From: Nitratireductor sp. XY-223
GTDB taxonomy: Bacteria; Pseudomonadota; Alphaproteobacteria; Rhizobiales; Rhizobiaceae
Reading direction: 5' to 3'
DNA: 64,000 nt
Assembly: GCF_004959855.1 (NCBI RefSeq)
Contig: NZ_SPNT01000001.1
Span: 1,116,001-1,180,000 of the forward strand
Positions 26,905-38,683 of the stretch are shown piece after piece (positions within the stretch are counted from its first letter, which is position 1; the number at the start of each line of letters is the position of its first letter). Both the position numbers and the translations under genes were made by a program. A model generated the notes under the pieces. The model had not been told where the DNA came from, did not search any database, and was given only the letters and a program-made list of their open reading frames with translations.

Positions 26905-27040
26905 TTATTCCTCCCCGGAGCTGACATCGCCCCATATCGACGGCCGGTTGTTTGACCGACATCTTTATTCTGCAATTAGGACAATAATATAATACACCCA
27001 AATCACTGCCGAATGGTGTATTTTGCAACAAAACGGATCA

Positions 27041-27517
27041 ATGCACGTGTCGAAAAAGCCCGCAAACAAAGGCGCCGGTCCCATCCTTGGCGCGATACTG
27101 CTCCCGATGGCGATTCTCGCAGGCTGCGTTTCCGCCAACCTGGAGGAGGCGGCGCCGCCGTCCGCTTTCATCCCCGATAACACGGATCCGCTCGCCGAGA
27201 CCGGCGACAATTCGAAGCAGGCCGACGGTTCCGTATCCGGCCCCGAGGGGCAACGGACGGTCCGCGACAACAGTTTCGTCAGTGAGGGCGCGCTGCGCAA
27301 CGAGGCGTTCCCGACATTCGCCGTGATGCCGAGAGGCGCGACCGAACAGCTGAGCGAAGCGGACAAGCGGGCCATCCAGGCCGAAATGGAAGCCATCAAG
27401 GCGGCACGCGGTCGAGGCGGCGACGCCAGCACCGCCTACAATGCGCGCTACAACGAGCTGAAGAAAATCGCCGAGTCCCACGGTATTGAAACAAAAGACG
27501 AAATCGAGAACGAATAG
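27041..27517 (+). CDS. Small lipoprotein of unknown function
   Basis: From ATG 27041 the 158-residue product has a basic N-terminus, hydrophobic stretch and lipobox LAGC near residue 28, so it should be lipid-anchored. The mature part is hydrophilic, with an Asp/Asn-rich linker and a C-terminal helical segment (LSEADKRAIQAEMEAIKAAR). A TTG at 27023 would add six residues. I do not recognise a functional family; rhizobial genomes often carry similar short lipoproteins. It diverges from phaC. Confidence 0.75.
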   Translation: MHVSKKPANKGAGPILGAILLPMAILAGCVSANLEEAAPPSAFIPDNTDPLAETGDNSKQADGSVSGPEGQRTVRDNSFVSEGALRNEAFPTFAVMPRGATEQLSEADKRAIQAEMEAIKAARGRGGDASTAYNARYNELKKIAESHGIETKDEIENE

Positions 27518-27599
27518 GCCCCGAAACGGCGTGATGTTGCATTTTATGCCATAATAAGCGCATAAGCCGGCCTTGCCGTTCAAACCAATCGAGAATGTC

Positions 27600-28817
27600 A
27601 TGGAAGAGTTTCACAAAGTCCGCCGCCTGCCGCCCTATGTCTTCGAACAGGTCAACCGCCTGAAGGCAAGCGCGCGAGCGGCCGGCGCCGACATCATCGA
27701 TCTGGGGATGGGCAACCCGGACCTGCCGACGCCGCAATCGATCGTCGACAAGCTGTGCGAGGTCGTGCAGGACCCGCGCACCCACCGCTACTCCACCTCC
27801 AAGGGCATTCCGGGGTTGCGCAAGGCGCAGGCGCGTTATTACGAGCGGCGTTTCGGCGTGAAGCTCGATCCCGATGCCCAGGTCGTCGCGACGCTCGGCT
27901 CCAAGGAAGGCTTCGCCAACATGGCGCAGGCGATCACCGCGCCGGGCGACGTGGTCCTGTGTCCCAATCCCACCTATCCGATCCACGCGTTCGGATTCAT
28001 CATGTCGGGAGGCGTGATCCGGTCGATGACAGTCGAACCGGACGACAGCTTCTTTTATTCCCTGGAACGGGCTGTGCGCCATTCGATCCCGAAACCGCTG
28101 GCGTTGATCCTCAACTACCCCTCGAACCCGACAGCGCATGTGGCGGATCCGGATTTCTACAAGGACGTTGTCGCGTTCGCGCGTCGACACGACATCATCA
28201 TCCTTTCCGACCTGGCCTATGCCGAACTCTACTACTGCGATACGCCGCCGCCGTCGGTTCTGGAGGTTCCGGGTGCCATCGACGTCGCGGTGGAATTCAC
28301 CTCGATGTCGAAAACGTTCTCAATGCCGGGCTGGCGCATGGGATTTGCCGTCGGCAATGAACGTCTGATCGCGGCCCTGTCGCGGGTGAAATCCTATCTC
28401 GACTACGGCGCCTTCACACCGATCCAGGTCGCGGCGACAACGGCGCTCAATGGCGACGGATCGGAAATAGAGATGGTGCGCGACACCTATCGCCGCCGCC
28501 GCGATGTCATGGTCGAATCCTTCGCCAATGCCGGCTGGGACGTACCCGCACCGCAGGCGACCATGTTCGCCTGGGCGCCGGTGCCGGAGCGTTTCCGGGA
28601 GATCGGCTCGCTGGAATTCTCCAAGTTGCTGATCGAGAAGGCGGACGTCGCCGTGGCTCCCGGCGTCGGTTTCGGCGAGTACGGGGACGATTATGTGCGC
28701 ATCGCGCTTGTCGAGAACGAGCATCGCATCCGCCAGGCGGCGCGCAACATCAAACGTTTTCTTGCGTCCAAAGACGAAAGCATGCAAAACGTCGTCCAAT
28801 TGAACACGCGGCGCTAG
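27600..28817 (+). CDS. PLP-dependent class I/II aminotransferase (AlaC / LL-DAP aminotransferase-like)
   Basis: Fold type I aminotransferase of 405 residues from ATG 27600 (MEEFHKVRRLPPYVFEQVN). The PLP Schiff-base lysine is K238 in SMSKTFSMPGWRMGF; LNYPSNPTA and LSDLAYAELYY hold cofactor ligands. The sequence resembles AlaC and LL-diaminopimelate aminotransferase-annotated proteins of rhizobia. A TTG start at 27573 is less likely. hom follows 75 nt downstream, suggesting a link to aspartate-family amino acid metabolism. Confidence 0.9.
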   Translation: MEEFHKVRRLPPYVFEQVNRLKASARAAGADIIDLGMGNPDLPTPQSIVDKLCEVVQDPRTHRYSTSKGIPGLRKAQARYYERRFGVKLDPDAQVVATLGSKEGFANMAQAITAPGDVVLCPNPTYPIHAFGFIMSGGVIRSMTVEPDDSFFYSLERAVRHSIPKPLALILNYPSNPTAHVADPDFYKDVVAFARRHDIIILSDLAYAELYYCDTPPPSVLEVPGAIDVAVEFTSMSKTFSMPGWRMGFAVGNERLIAALSRVKSYLDYGAFTPIQVAATTALNGDGSEIEMVRDTYRRRRDVMVESFANAGWDVPAPQATMFAWAPVPERFREIGSLEFSKLLIEKADVAVAPGVGFGEYGDDYVRIALVENEHRIRQAARNIKRFLASKDESMQNVVQLNTRR

Positions 28818-28892
28818 CCGAGACTTATCAACCCTTCGCGCGCCGGCATTGCGCAATGCGGCGCGGCAATTGAACAATTGGATCGCGTGACT

Positions 28893-30209
28893 ATGGCAGA
28901 TGCCCTCCGTATCGGCATTGCGGGCCTCGGAACCGTCGGTGCGTCGCTGGCCCGAATCCTCATGAGCCGCCACAACAAGCTGGCGGATATCTGCGGCAGG
29001 CCGATCGACATCGTCGCCGTCAGTGCACGCGATCCGGGCAAGGATCGTGGCGTCGACCTCTCGGGTGCGCAGTTCTATGCCGATCCGGTCGAAATGGCGC
29101 GCGATGCCGAGATCGATGTCTTCGTCGAACTGATCGGCGGGGAGGGGGATCCGGCATTGGCGTCGGTGCGCGCTGCTTTGCAACGCGGCTGCCATGCGGT
29201 AACCGCCAACAAGGCGCTGCTCGCGCGTCACGGTGTCGACCTTGCCAGCATTGCCGAAGAGCGCGGCGTCCTGCTGAATTTCGAAGCCGCCGTCGCCGGC
29301 GGAATTCCGGTAATCAAGGCGATGCGCGAATCGCTGACCGGCAACAGCATTTCGCGTGTATTCGGGATCCTGAACGGAACGTGCAACTACATCCTTACCG
29401 AGATGGAGCGGGCGGGCATGTCCTTCGAGGAATGCCTGAAGGAAGCACAGCGTCTTGGTTACGCCGAGGCCGACCCGACCTTCGACGTCGAGGGCAACGA
29501 CACGGCGCACAAGCTGGCGCTGCTGACCAGCATTGCCTTCGGCACACGGATCGCCCCCGACGACATTTACCTTGAAGGGATTTCCAACATCTCGATCGAG
29601 GACATCCGTGCGGCCGACGATCTGGGTTTCCGCATCAAGCTGCTGGGCGTTGCGCAGCGCACCGATTCCGGTATCGAGCAACGGGTCCATCCGACGATGG
29701 TGCCCAAGAACTCCGTCATCGCACAGGTGGACGGCGTGACCAACGCAGTGGCGATCGATGCCGACGTTCTGGGCGAACTGATGATGTCCGGGCCGGGCGC
29801 CGGCGGCGACGCAACGGCGTCGGCCGTCATGGGCGATATCGCCGACATCGCCAAGAGCCGTCCGGGACACCAGCACGGCCCCGTCCTCGGGCGCCCGGCG
29901 GTGCATCTCGATCCCTATGTGCGGGCGCGCATGCGCAGCCATGAGGGCGGTTACTTCATTCGACTGACCGTCGAGGACAAGACCGGCGTGTTCGCCAGCC
30001 TTGCCAAACACATGTCGGACAACGGGATATCGCTGGAGTCCATTGTCCAGCGTCCGACCCAAAACGGAAATGGCGACAAGAAGACCGTCATCCTGGTGAC
30101 CCATGCGACGATGGAGGCCTCGGTCCGCCAGGCCGTCGAGTCCATATCTTCTGACGGCTATCTCATTGACAAGCCACAGGTTATCCGTATCGAGCGGCCC
30201 GAAAGCTAG
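28893..30209 (+). CDS. hom: Homoserine dehydrogenase
   Basis: Reduces aspartate semialdehyde to homoserine for threonine and methionine synthesis. The 438-residue product has an NAD(P) motif GIAGLGTVGASLAR at the N-terminus and catalytic-domain blocks VTANKALLARHG, GILNGTCNYILTEM and GYAEADPTFDVEGNDTAHK. A C-terminal ACT domain (GGYFIRLTVEDKTGVFASLAKHM) probably mediates threonine feedback. ATG 28893 is preferred over TTG 28878. Confidence 0.96.
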   Translation: MADALRIGIAGLGTVGASLARILMSRHNKLADICGRPIDIVAVSARDPGKDRGVDLSGAQFYADPVEMARDAEIDVFVELIGGEGDPALASVRAALQRGCHAVTANKALLARHGVDLASIAEERGVLLNFEAAVAGGIPVIKAMRESLTGNSISRVFGILNGTCNYILTEMERAGMSFEECLKEAQRLGYAEADPTFDVEGNDTAHKLALLTSIAFGTRIAPDDIYLEGISNISIEDIRAADDLGFRIKLLGVAQRTDSGIEQRVHPTMVPKNSVIAQVDGVTNAVAIDADVLGELMMSGPGAGGDATASAVMGDIADIAKSRPGHQHGPVLGRPAVHLDPYVRARMRSHEGGYFIRLTVEDKTGVFASLAKHMSDNGISLESIVQRPTQNGNGDKKTVILVTHATMEASVRQAVESISSDGYLIDKPQVIRIERPES

Positions 30210-32376
<2,167 letters not shown>

Positions 32377-32408
32377 GACCAAACGGTCTCAAGGAGCGCT
32401 GAGACCGG

Positions 32409-32436
32409 GCAGGCTGCTTCGGCAGCCTGCTTTTTT
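32409..32436 (+). terminator. Rho-independent terminator after the chemoreceptor gene
   Basis: Perfect 9-bp stem GCAGGCTGC/GCAGCCTGC with a TTCG tetraloop and TTTTTT, 32 nt after the stop. Confidence 0.93.
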
Positions 32437-32446
32437 GTGCGCCGGG

Positions 32447-32466
32447 GGCCGCTTCGCGGCCTTTTT
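32447..32466 (+). terminator. Second tandem terminator
   Basis: GGCCGC/GCGGCC stem around TTC followed by TTTTT, 10 nt beyond the first terminator. The pair insulates glpX from the chemoreceptor gene. Confidence 0.75.
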
Positions 32467-32636
32467 CCACCCCACGGTTCGGCACCTTTATTTACCTCGA
32501 TCCGGCACTAATCGATTTAGCGGTGAGCAAACCCGCCAGAAGCGCGATTTTGCCTTCATATTCCGTCAACCGGCGTTGCAAATTGATCGCGCAACGGGCT
32601 ATCAGAACCGCAATCGAAACAATGAGGTCATGATAA

Positions 32637-33623
32637 ATGGCGAGTAAGTCCGGCGGGGAAAGCAGTCTTGATCGTATCCTGACACTGGAGATCGTGCGTG
32701 TCACGGAAAGGGCCGCGGTGGCGGCTGCCAGGCTCCGCGGACGCGGCGATGAAAAGGAGGCGGACCAGGTTGCGGTCGACGCCATGCGCCAGGAGTTGAA
32801 CCGGCTGCCGATAAACGGACGGGTGGTCATCGGCGAAGGCGAGCGCGACGAGGCGCCGATGCTGTATATCGGCGAGGAAGTCGGCACCGGCAACGGGCCC
32901 GAGGTCGATATCGCGCTGGACCCGCTCGAAGGCACGACGATCTGCGCCAAGAACCTGCCCAACTCCTTGGCGGTGATCGCGGTTGCCGAGAAGGACAGCC
33001 TGCTTTACGCGCCGGATGTTTATATGGAGAAGGTTGCCATCGGGCCGGGTTTTCCCGAGGGCACGGTGGCGCTCGATGCCAGTCCGACGGAAAACATCAA
33101 TGCCGTCGCCAAGGCCAGGGGCGTGAGTGTCGCGGAAGTCACGGCCTGCATTCTCGACCGTCCGCGCCATGCGCGCATGATCGAGGAGGTTCGGGCGACC
33201 GGGGCGGCGATCCGGCTGATCGGCGACGGTGACGTCGCCGGCGTCATCCACACGACCGATCCAGACGAGACCGGTATCGACATCTATATGGGTATCGGCG
33301 GCGCGCCGGAGGGTGTGCTGGCGGCTGCTGCGCTGCGCTGCATCGGCGGCCAGATGCAGGGACGCCTGCAGCTCAACACGGAAGAGAAGATCACCCGGGC
33401 CAGGACGATGGGCATCGAGGATCCGCTGAAAGTCTACGGCCTGGAGGAAATGGCGAGCGGCGATGTCGTGTTCGCGGCGACCGGCGTCACCGACGGCAAT
33501 ATGCTGAGCGGTGTTCGCTTTGCCCGCGACGCGATTGTCACCCACACCATCGTCATGCGCTCGTCATCGCGCACGGTCCGCGAGATCAAGGCGCGCCACC
33601 AGGATCTCGGCAAATTTGACTGA
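32637..33623 (+). CDS. glpX: Class II fructose-1,6-bisphosphatase GlpX
   Basis: Gluconeogenic phosphatase of 328 residues. Metal-binding blocks VVIGEGERDEAPML and DIALDPLEGTT lie in the N-terminal half, and the family-specific IGGAPEGVLAAAAL and TDGNMLSGV follow. ATG 32637. It is the usual FBPase of rhizobia and lies in the conserved hom-glpX-recJ order, here separated from hom by the chemoreceptor gene. Confidence 0.96.
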   Translation: MASKSGGESSLDRILTLEIVRVTERAAVAAARLRGRGDEKEADQVAVDAMRQELNRLPINGRVVIGEGERDEAPMLYIGEEVGTGNGPEVDIALDPLEGTTICAKNLPNSLAVIAVAEKDSLLYAPDVYMEKVAIGPGFPEGTVALDASPTENINAVAKARGVSVAEVTACILDRPRHARMIEEVRATGAAIRLIGDGDVAGVIHTTDPDETGIDIYMGIGGAPEGVLAAAALRCIGGQMQGRLQLNTEEKITRARTMGIEDPLKVYGLEEMASGDVVFAATGVTDGNMLSGVRFARDAIVTHTIVMRSSSRTVREIKARHQDLGKFD

Positions 33624-33626
33624 TCC

Positions 33627-33649
33627 GCCGGCGGCTTTGTTCCGCCGGC
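33627..33649 (+). other. GC-rich hairpin between glpX and recJ
   Basis: Perfect 8-bp stem GCCGGCGG/CCGCCGGC with a 7-nt loop immediately after the glpX stop. No T run follows, so it is more likely an mRNA-stabilising or attenuating hairpin than a full terminator. Confidence 0.5.
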
Positions 33650-33710
33650 CGCCGGATTTACCTCAATCGGCCGTTTGCCGTACTCTTTGTGGTCGAATCG
33701 GAGAAGAGCC

Positions 33711-35516
33711 TTGGAGGTCACCGCAGCCGGCCGGCAACCGGCCTTTCTGGATGTCGAGGCATCGTTGTCGGGACAGCGGTGGGTGCAGCGTCTCGACCCG
33801 GCCGGCATCAACCGCGCGCTGGCGATCGCGCAGACCCACGGCATGCCCGACCTCGTTTCCAGGGTCCTTGCCGGGCGCGGCGTGAGCAACGAGGAGGCCG
33901 CCACGTTCCTGACACCGGCGTTGCGCGACCTGATGCCGGATCCCTCGCGCCTCCAGGACATGGAGGCGGCCGCCGCGCGGCTGGCCGACGCGGTTTCGTT
34001 CGGTGAACGGGTGGCGATTTTCGGCGACTATGACGTCGACGGCGCGGCTGCGTCTTCTCTCACCAAGCGGTTTCTCGACCATTTCGGCACCGACAGCGAG
34101 ATCTATATTCCGGACCGGGTGTTCGAAGGGTATGGCCCCAATCCCGCCGCCATGGACGAACTGATCGAGCGGGGCGCCGGCCTGATCCTGACCGTCGATT
34201 GCGGCTCGACCAGCCACGCGGCGCTGGAACGCGCGCATGAGCGCGGCATCGACGTGGTGGTGATCGACCATCATCAGATCGGCCCGGACCGGCCGCCCTG
34301 TGCGGCGCTCGTCAATCCGAACCGGGACGACGACCTGTCCGGCCAGGGGCACCTGTGCGCGGCCGGCCTTGTCTTTCTGTTCCTGGTCGCAACGCTGCGC
34401 GAGCTGCGCAAGCGCGGCGACGGCAGGGCGTCGTCACTCGATCTTCTGACCATGCTGGATCTTGTCGCCCTGGCGACCGTTTGCGACGTGGTTCCGCTCA
34501 GGGGCCTCAACCGCGCCTACGTGGTCAAGGGGCTGCTGTCTGCGCGCCATATGGGCAATCCAGGACTTGCTGCCCTGATGCGGGTGGCCGGTGTTGACGG
34601 GCCGGTGACGCCTTATCATCTCGGTTTTCTGATCGGTCCACGCATCAATGCCGGAGGGCGCATCGGCGACGCGGCATTGGGAAGCAGGCTTCTGACGCTT
34701 TCCGATCCGGCGGAGGCGCAACAGGTTGCCGAGACGCTCAACCGCCTGAACCAGGAACGCCAGGCGATGGAGCAGTCGATGCTCGAGGAAGCCAAGGCTG
34801 AAGCGCTGGCGGAAATCGGCACCAGCGACGGCCCATCGGTTATCGTGACCGAATCCGAGGGCTGGCACCCGGGCATTGTCGGCATCGTTGCCGCGCGGCT
34901 CAAGGAAGAGTTCCGCCGTCCGGCCTTTGCCATAGCGTTCGATCCGTCCGGCAACGGCACCGGATCGGGCCGGTCCATCGCCGGATTCGATCTCGGGCGC
35001 ATGGTCCGCGATGCCGTCGAAAAGGGTCTTGCGACCAAGGGCGGCGGTCACGAGATGGCCGCCGGGCTGAGCGTCGAGCGCGAACGGCTGGGCGCCCTGC
35101 GGTCCTATTTCGAAGAGTGCGCCGCAGCGACCGTCGGCGCGCTTCGCGCCGGTCAGACGGTCAAGATCGACGGGGCGCTTGCAGCCTCGGGGGCGACCAT
35201 GGAACTTCTGGATCAGCTCGACCATGCAGGCCCTTACGGCGCCGGCCATCCGCAGCCGGTCTTCGCGCTGCCGGAACACCAGCTGACCGATGCGCGCATC
35301 GTCGGTGCGGATCATGTCAAATTGCGGCTCGCCGACACGACCGGCAAGGCGCTGGACGCGATTGCCTTTCGCACGGCCGACAGCGATCTCGGAAGGGCGC
35401 TGATGGAGGGAAGGGGGCGGCGCTTCCACTTCGCCGGCACGCTCTCGGTCAATCACTGGCAGGGCAGCCGGCGCGTGCAGTTGCGGGTGATCGATGCGGC
35501 GGTGCCGCAGGCTTGA
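33711..35516 (+). CDS. recJ: Single-stranded-DNA-specific exonuclease RecJ
   Basis: DHH-family 5'-3' exonuclease in recombination and mismatch repair. Motifs IFGDYDVDGAAASSL, VDCGSTS, VIDHHQIGP (the DHH motif) and GPRINAGGRIGDA are in order, followed by the DHHA1 domain with GGGHEMAAGLSV and a C-terminal OB-like region. TTG 33711 lies 7 nt after GGAG and gives 601 residues; TTG 33675 would add 12. A short gap after glpX suggests possible cotranscription. Confidence 0.95.
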   Translation: MEVTAAGRQPAFLDVEASLSGQRWVQRLDPAGINRALAIAQTHGMPDLVSRVLAGRGVSNEEAATFLTPALRDLMPDPSRLQDMEAAAARLADAVSFGERVAIFGDYDVDGAAASSLTKRFLDHFGTDSEIYIPDRVFEGYGPNPAAMDELIERGAGLILTVDCGSTSHAALERAHERGIDVVVIDHHQIGPDRPPCAALVNPNRDDDLSGQGHLCAAGLVFLFLVATLRELRKRGDGRASSLDLLTMLDLVALATVCDVVPLRGLNRAYVVKGLLSARHMGNPGLAALMRVAGVDGPVTPYHLGFLIGPRINAGGRIGDAALGSRLLTLSDPAEAQQVAETLNRLNQERQAMEQSMLEEAKAEALAEIGTSDGPSVIVTESEGWHPGIVGIVAARLKEEFRRPAFAIAFDPSGNGTGSGRSIAGFDLGRMVRDAVEKGLATKGGGHEMAAGLSVERERLGALRSYFEECAAATVGALRAGQTVKIDGALAASGATMELLDQLDHAGPYGAGHPQPVFALPEHQLTDARIVGADHVKLRLADTTGKALDAIAFRTADSDLGRALMEGRGRRFHFAGTLSVNHWQGSRRVQLRVIDAAVPQA

Positions 35517-35579
35517 GCGTCGCCGGCAAGTGCCGGACGAAAACAATGCGCCTGGCAGCTCAATAACATGAAGGGAAGC

Positions 35580-35654
35580 TGGCACGCCCTAGGGGAATCG
35601 AACCCCTCTTTCCAGAATGAAAATCTGGCGTCCTAGCCGATAGACGAAGGGCGC
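35580..35654 (-). tRNA. tRNA-Glu (anticodon TTC)
   Basis: A 75-nt cloverleaf on the minus strand: acceptor GCGCCCT, D arm TCTATCGGCTAGGA, anticodon stem CCAGA/TCTGG around TTTTCAT (anticodon TTC), T-loop GTTCGATTC, encoded CCA at the 3' end. Confidence 0.97.
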
Positions 35655-35757
35655 GCGGTGGGGGTTATATAGTCAGGTCGTCGGATTCCCGCAAGCGGGA
35701 ATTTTGCATTTTCGAAAAAAATGTGACGCTGTTTTCCAATGCCGATTTCTGCTGTTG

Positions 35758-36708
35758 TCAGCGTCGGTTACAGCCCCAGTTCCAGTCCCGTTTGCTGCCG
35801 ATATCGATGTGCACGGACTTGGTATGGCAGTAGGTTCCGACACCGCCGCGATCCGGCAGGGCGCGCAGGTAGCGAGCCAGTTCCCACTTGGTGACACCGG
35901 GCACCTGGATGTCGGCGGCTTCGCATGTAATGTGCCTGGAGCCGGGCACGCCGCCGATGCGGCGCTGATGCTCTGCGGAGCGGTAGCCGGAGGTGATCAC
36001 GACCTCGCGGCCGTAATGGCGCCGCACGTCGGCCAGCAATCTCAACAGGCCCGGCTTGAGGCACGCGGTCACGACGCCTTCATGCTGCACCCGCAGTCCG
36101 TTCGGCACGAGGCGCGCGAGGCCGGCTGCGGAGGCAAGGTGAACCTTCCTCGACTGCCTGGCATCCGCTGCCTTGCCGCCAATGAGCGAACCGAGCAGCG
36201 CACCTGGAGGTTCCGCATCATCCGTCGACCTGCGCGCCGCGGGCGCCCGTTTGTTGGCGACCGCGCCACTTCCAAGTTCGGTCTGTCCCGGGCCGCCCAA
36301 ATCGACGATGGGTTTCGGCGGTCGGGCCTTGCCGGTCGAATACAGCCGCGTCAGGTTGCCCGTCTTTCGCGCCGGCGCCGCAAAGGCGTGCACGACGATT
36401 TCGTTCCGGCCGCCTAGCGCGTTATCCGGCGTGTCGGCCGGCGAACCGGTATCGGCCTCGACCAACAGGGTCTCCCAGGGCGTGTTTTGTGCGGGCAAGC
36501 GGACCCGCGATCCGTCCTCGGGCATCGCATCCGCATGTATTGTGTTGCCGGCAAATGAAATCGCCGGTGCGTCGAGGCTCCCGTCGTCGGCCGCGATACC
36601 GTAAGCGGCCTCGGTCAACGAAGAGACGCAGCCCGATAAAGCGAGCGCCGATATCGCGGCGACGACCGCCGGCAGGATATTCAGATTGCGTGACCGGATT
36701 GCCCCCAC
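35758..36708 (-). CDS. Peptidase M15/DUF882-type D,D-carboxypeptidase-like lipoprotein
   Basis: Predicted periplasmic, lipid-anchored murein hydrolase. The 316-residue protein has a signal with lipobox ALSGC near residue 27 and a long low-complexity linker (about 30-190). Its C-terminal M15A/YcbK-like domain shows zinc ligands in TSGYRSAEHQ, SRHITCEAADIQ (HxxxxxxD) and SVHIDIG. All ligands expected for the family are present. ATG 36708. It stands alone on the minus strand upstream of tRNA-Glu. Confidence 0.88.
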   Translation of the reverse strand: MGAIRSRNLNILPAVVAAISALALSGCVSSLTEAAYGIAADDGSLDAPAISFAGNTIHADAMPEDGSRVRLPAQNTPWETLLVEADTGSPADTPDNALGGRNEIVVHAFAAPARKTGNLTRLYSTGKARPPKPIVDLGGPGQTELGSGAVANKRAPAARRSTDDAEPPGALLGSLIGGKAADARQSRKVHLASAAGLARLVPNGLRVQHEGVVTACLKPGLLRLLADVRRHYGREVVITSGYRSAEHQRRIGGVPGSRHITCEAADIQVPGVTKWELARYLRALPDRGGVGTYCHTKSVHIDIGSKRDWNWGCNRR

Positions 36709-36886
36709 GGCGCCGATGTCCCCACACGTTCAGAACGACTGACCGTCGAAACGGCTGATACGCCGCAAGAACGCAGTGACCAGTCGGGTTCGCCGGAACC
36801 CGCTTGCGATGCCGGCACGGCAATTGCGGCGGACACATCATCCGCCACAACACTTGCCTCAACCTTGCGAATTCGGGGAGACAGCG

Positions 36887-37327
36887 TTACCAACTGCCGG
36901 TGTTTTCCATCGATGCCCAGGGCTCTTGCGAGGGAAGTGCCCCGTCACGCTGCAACAGCTCGATCGGCACGCCGTCCGGCGAGCGGATGAAAGCCATGCG
37001 GCCGTCGCGCGGCGGCCGGTTGATGGTGACGCCCTTGTCCATGAGGGACTGGCACAGGCCGTAAATGTCCTCGACCTCGAACGCCAGGTGGCCGAAATTC
37101 CGGCCGCCCTCATACTCTTCCGTATCCCAGTTGTGGGTCAGTTCAAGAAGCGGCGCGCTGACCTTCTCGCCGGCCTCGGTGTCCTCGGTCGCGGCCAGGA
37201 AAATGAGTGTGAAGCGGCCCGCCTCGCTATCGATTCTGCGGATTTCCACAAGCCCGAGTTTGTTGCAATAGAAGTCCAGAGATTCGTCGACGTCGCGCAC
37301 GCGAACCATTGTGTGTAGATAACGCAT
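36887..37327 (-). CDS. gloA: Lactoylglutathione lyase (glyoxalase I)
   Basis: Detoxifies methylglyoxal using glutathione. From ATG 37327 (MRYLHTMVRVRDVDESLDFY) the product has 146 residues. Metal ligands are visible as H5, Glu in LLELTHNW, His in FGHLAFEV and Glu in PIELLQRDG, matching nickel-type bacterial GloA. An in-frame ATG at 37369 would add 14 unconserved residues. It is divergent from the cold-shock gene. Confidence 0.94.
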   Translation of the reverse strand: MRYLHTMVRVRDVDESLDFYCNKLGLVEIRRIDSEAGRFTLIFLAATEDTEAGEKVSAPLLELTHNWDTEEYEGGRNFGHLAFEVEDIYGLCQSLMDKGVTINRPPRDGRMAFIRSPDGVPIELLQRDGALPSQEPWASMENTGSW

Positions 37328-37507
37328 TGATCTTCCCGTGGTTTTCAATCCGTCGCTAGAATAGGGCACGAGATGGCGGAAACAAGGGAGCGCAGATTTT
37401 CAGATGGGGTCAAACTAAGGCTTGCATCACCTTACGTTACCAATGTTATCCTTGTGTAAAGAATCAGTCATTGATTTTGGGTTTGCGTATACGAGAGGCT
37501 GGGGTGA

Positions 37508-38086
37508 ATGGGGGACAAATCTCCGCGCAAGGGTGAGGCCGCCCAGGCTGCAGTGTCCGGCGAGGCCGTAGACCTGATCGAGATATCCGGTGTCATCAAA
37601 TGGTTTGATGTCGCCAAGGGTTTCGGCTTCATCGTCCCCGACAACGGCATGCCCGATGTACTCCTGCACGTGACCTGCCTGCGTAGGGACGGGTACCAGA
37701 CGGCGCTCGAAGGAACGCGCGTGGTCTGTGAAATCCAGAAACGCGACCGCGGCTACCAGGCCTTCCGAATTCTGTCGATGGATTCCTCTACCGCGGTGCA
37801 TCCCTCGCAACTTCCACCGGTGCGCACCCATGTGCAGGTGACCCCCACCAGCGGGCTCGAGCGGGCGCTGGTGAAGTGGTTCAACCGCTCCAAGGGCTTT
37901 GGCTTCCTGACCCGCGGCGAGGGCACGGAAGACATCTTCATCCATATGGAGACGCTGCGCCGCTACGGCCTGACCGAGCTGCGGCCGGGGCAGGTGGTGC
38001 TGGTGCGCTTCGGCGAGGGCGAGAAGGGCCTGATGGCCGCCGAGATCCATCCGGATATCGACAGCACATTCCCCAAATCGCACTAG
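37508..38086 (+). CDS. Double cold-shock-domain protein
   Basis: 192-residue protein with two cold-shock domains. The first (about 25-90) carries IKWFDVAKGFGFIVPDNG, and the second (about 120-185) carries VKWFNRSKGFGFLTRGEG plus DIFIHMETL, both with RNP1-like aromatic residues for single-stranded nucleic acid binding. The first lacks the usual DVFVH, having DVLLHVT. Double-domain CSPs are common in rhizobia. A DUF192 gene follows 74 nt downstream. Confidence 0.93.
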   Translation: MGDKSPRKGEAAQAAVSGEAVDLIEISGVIKWFDVAKGFGFIVPDNGMPDVLLHVTCLRRDGYQTALEGTRVVCEIQKRDRGYQAFRILSMDSSTAVHPSQLPPVRTHVQVTPTSGLERALVKWFNRSKGFGFLTRGEGTEDIFIHMETLRRYGLTELRPGQVVLVRFGEGEKGLMAAEIHPDIDSTFPKSH

Positions 38087-38160
38087 CGAAATCGCAGCAA
38101 ACACAGCGATGTGTTCGATTGCATGTTGCGCGCGTTGCCGCGCTGTTGCACCGTGCGCCC

Positions 38161-38637
38161 ATGACGATATCCGTTTCATACCCAAATCCGGTTTTGACCG
38201 CGCGCGCCCTGGTCATCGCGCTGCTGTATCTCGTTCTCGCAAGTGGTGCATCCGTTGCCAATGACCGGCTGCAGGTGACGACGGAAACGGGCACCTATGA
38301 CTATACGGTCGAGCTGGCGCTGACGAATGGCGAGCGCGCTGTCGGGCTGATGCATCGCCAATGGATGGCGCCGGACGCCGGCATGCTGTTCCGCTTCGAT
38401 ACGGTGCAGCCTGTCTCCATGTGGATGCGCAACACGCTGATCCCGCTCGACATGATCTTCATCCGGCCGGACGGCACGGTGGCCAATGTCCACCGCAATG
38501 CGGAGCCGCTGTCGGAACGCATCATCCGTTCGGCCGAGCCGGTCCTGTTCGTGCTCGAATTGAATGCCGGCGATGCGGACAGGATGGGCCTGAAGCCCGG
38601 CGACAGGATTGCACATCCGATTATCAAGGCACAGTAA
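38161..38637 (+). CDS. DUF192 family secreted protein
   Basis: A 158-residue protein from ATG 38161 with an N-terminal signal (about residues 12-38) and a DUF192 domain marked by ERAVGLMHRQWMAPDAGMLF, SMWMRNTLIPLDMIF and LELNAGDADRMGLKPGDRI. The family is widespread and periplasmic in many Proteobacteria, with no established function. A longer frame open from 37876 overlaps the cold-shock gene and is rejected. Confidence 0.88.
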   Translation: MTISVSYPNPVLTARALVIALLYLVLASGASVANDRLQVTTETGTYDYTVELALTNGERAVGLMHRQWMAPDAGMLFRFDTVQPVSMWMRNTLIPLDMIFIRPDGTVANVHRNAEPLSERIIRSAEPVLFVLELNAGDADRMGLKPGDRIAHPIIKAQ

Positions 38638-38683
38638 CGGGCTGACCGGTGGTCACACCGGGTCGAAAGAGGGGACTGAGACC

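Noticed and set aside
35685-35702. Inverted repeat ATTCCCGC/GCGGGAAT followed by TTT as a terminator.
   Set aside because: The loop is very tight, no plus-strand gene ends there, and on the minus strand no T run follows, so the direction and role are unclear.
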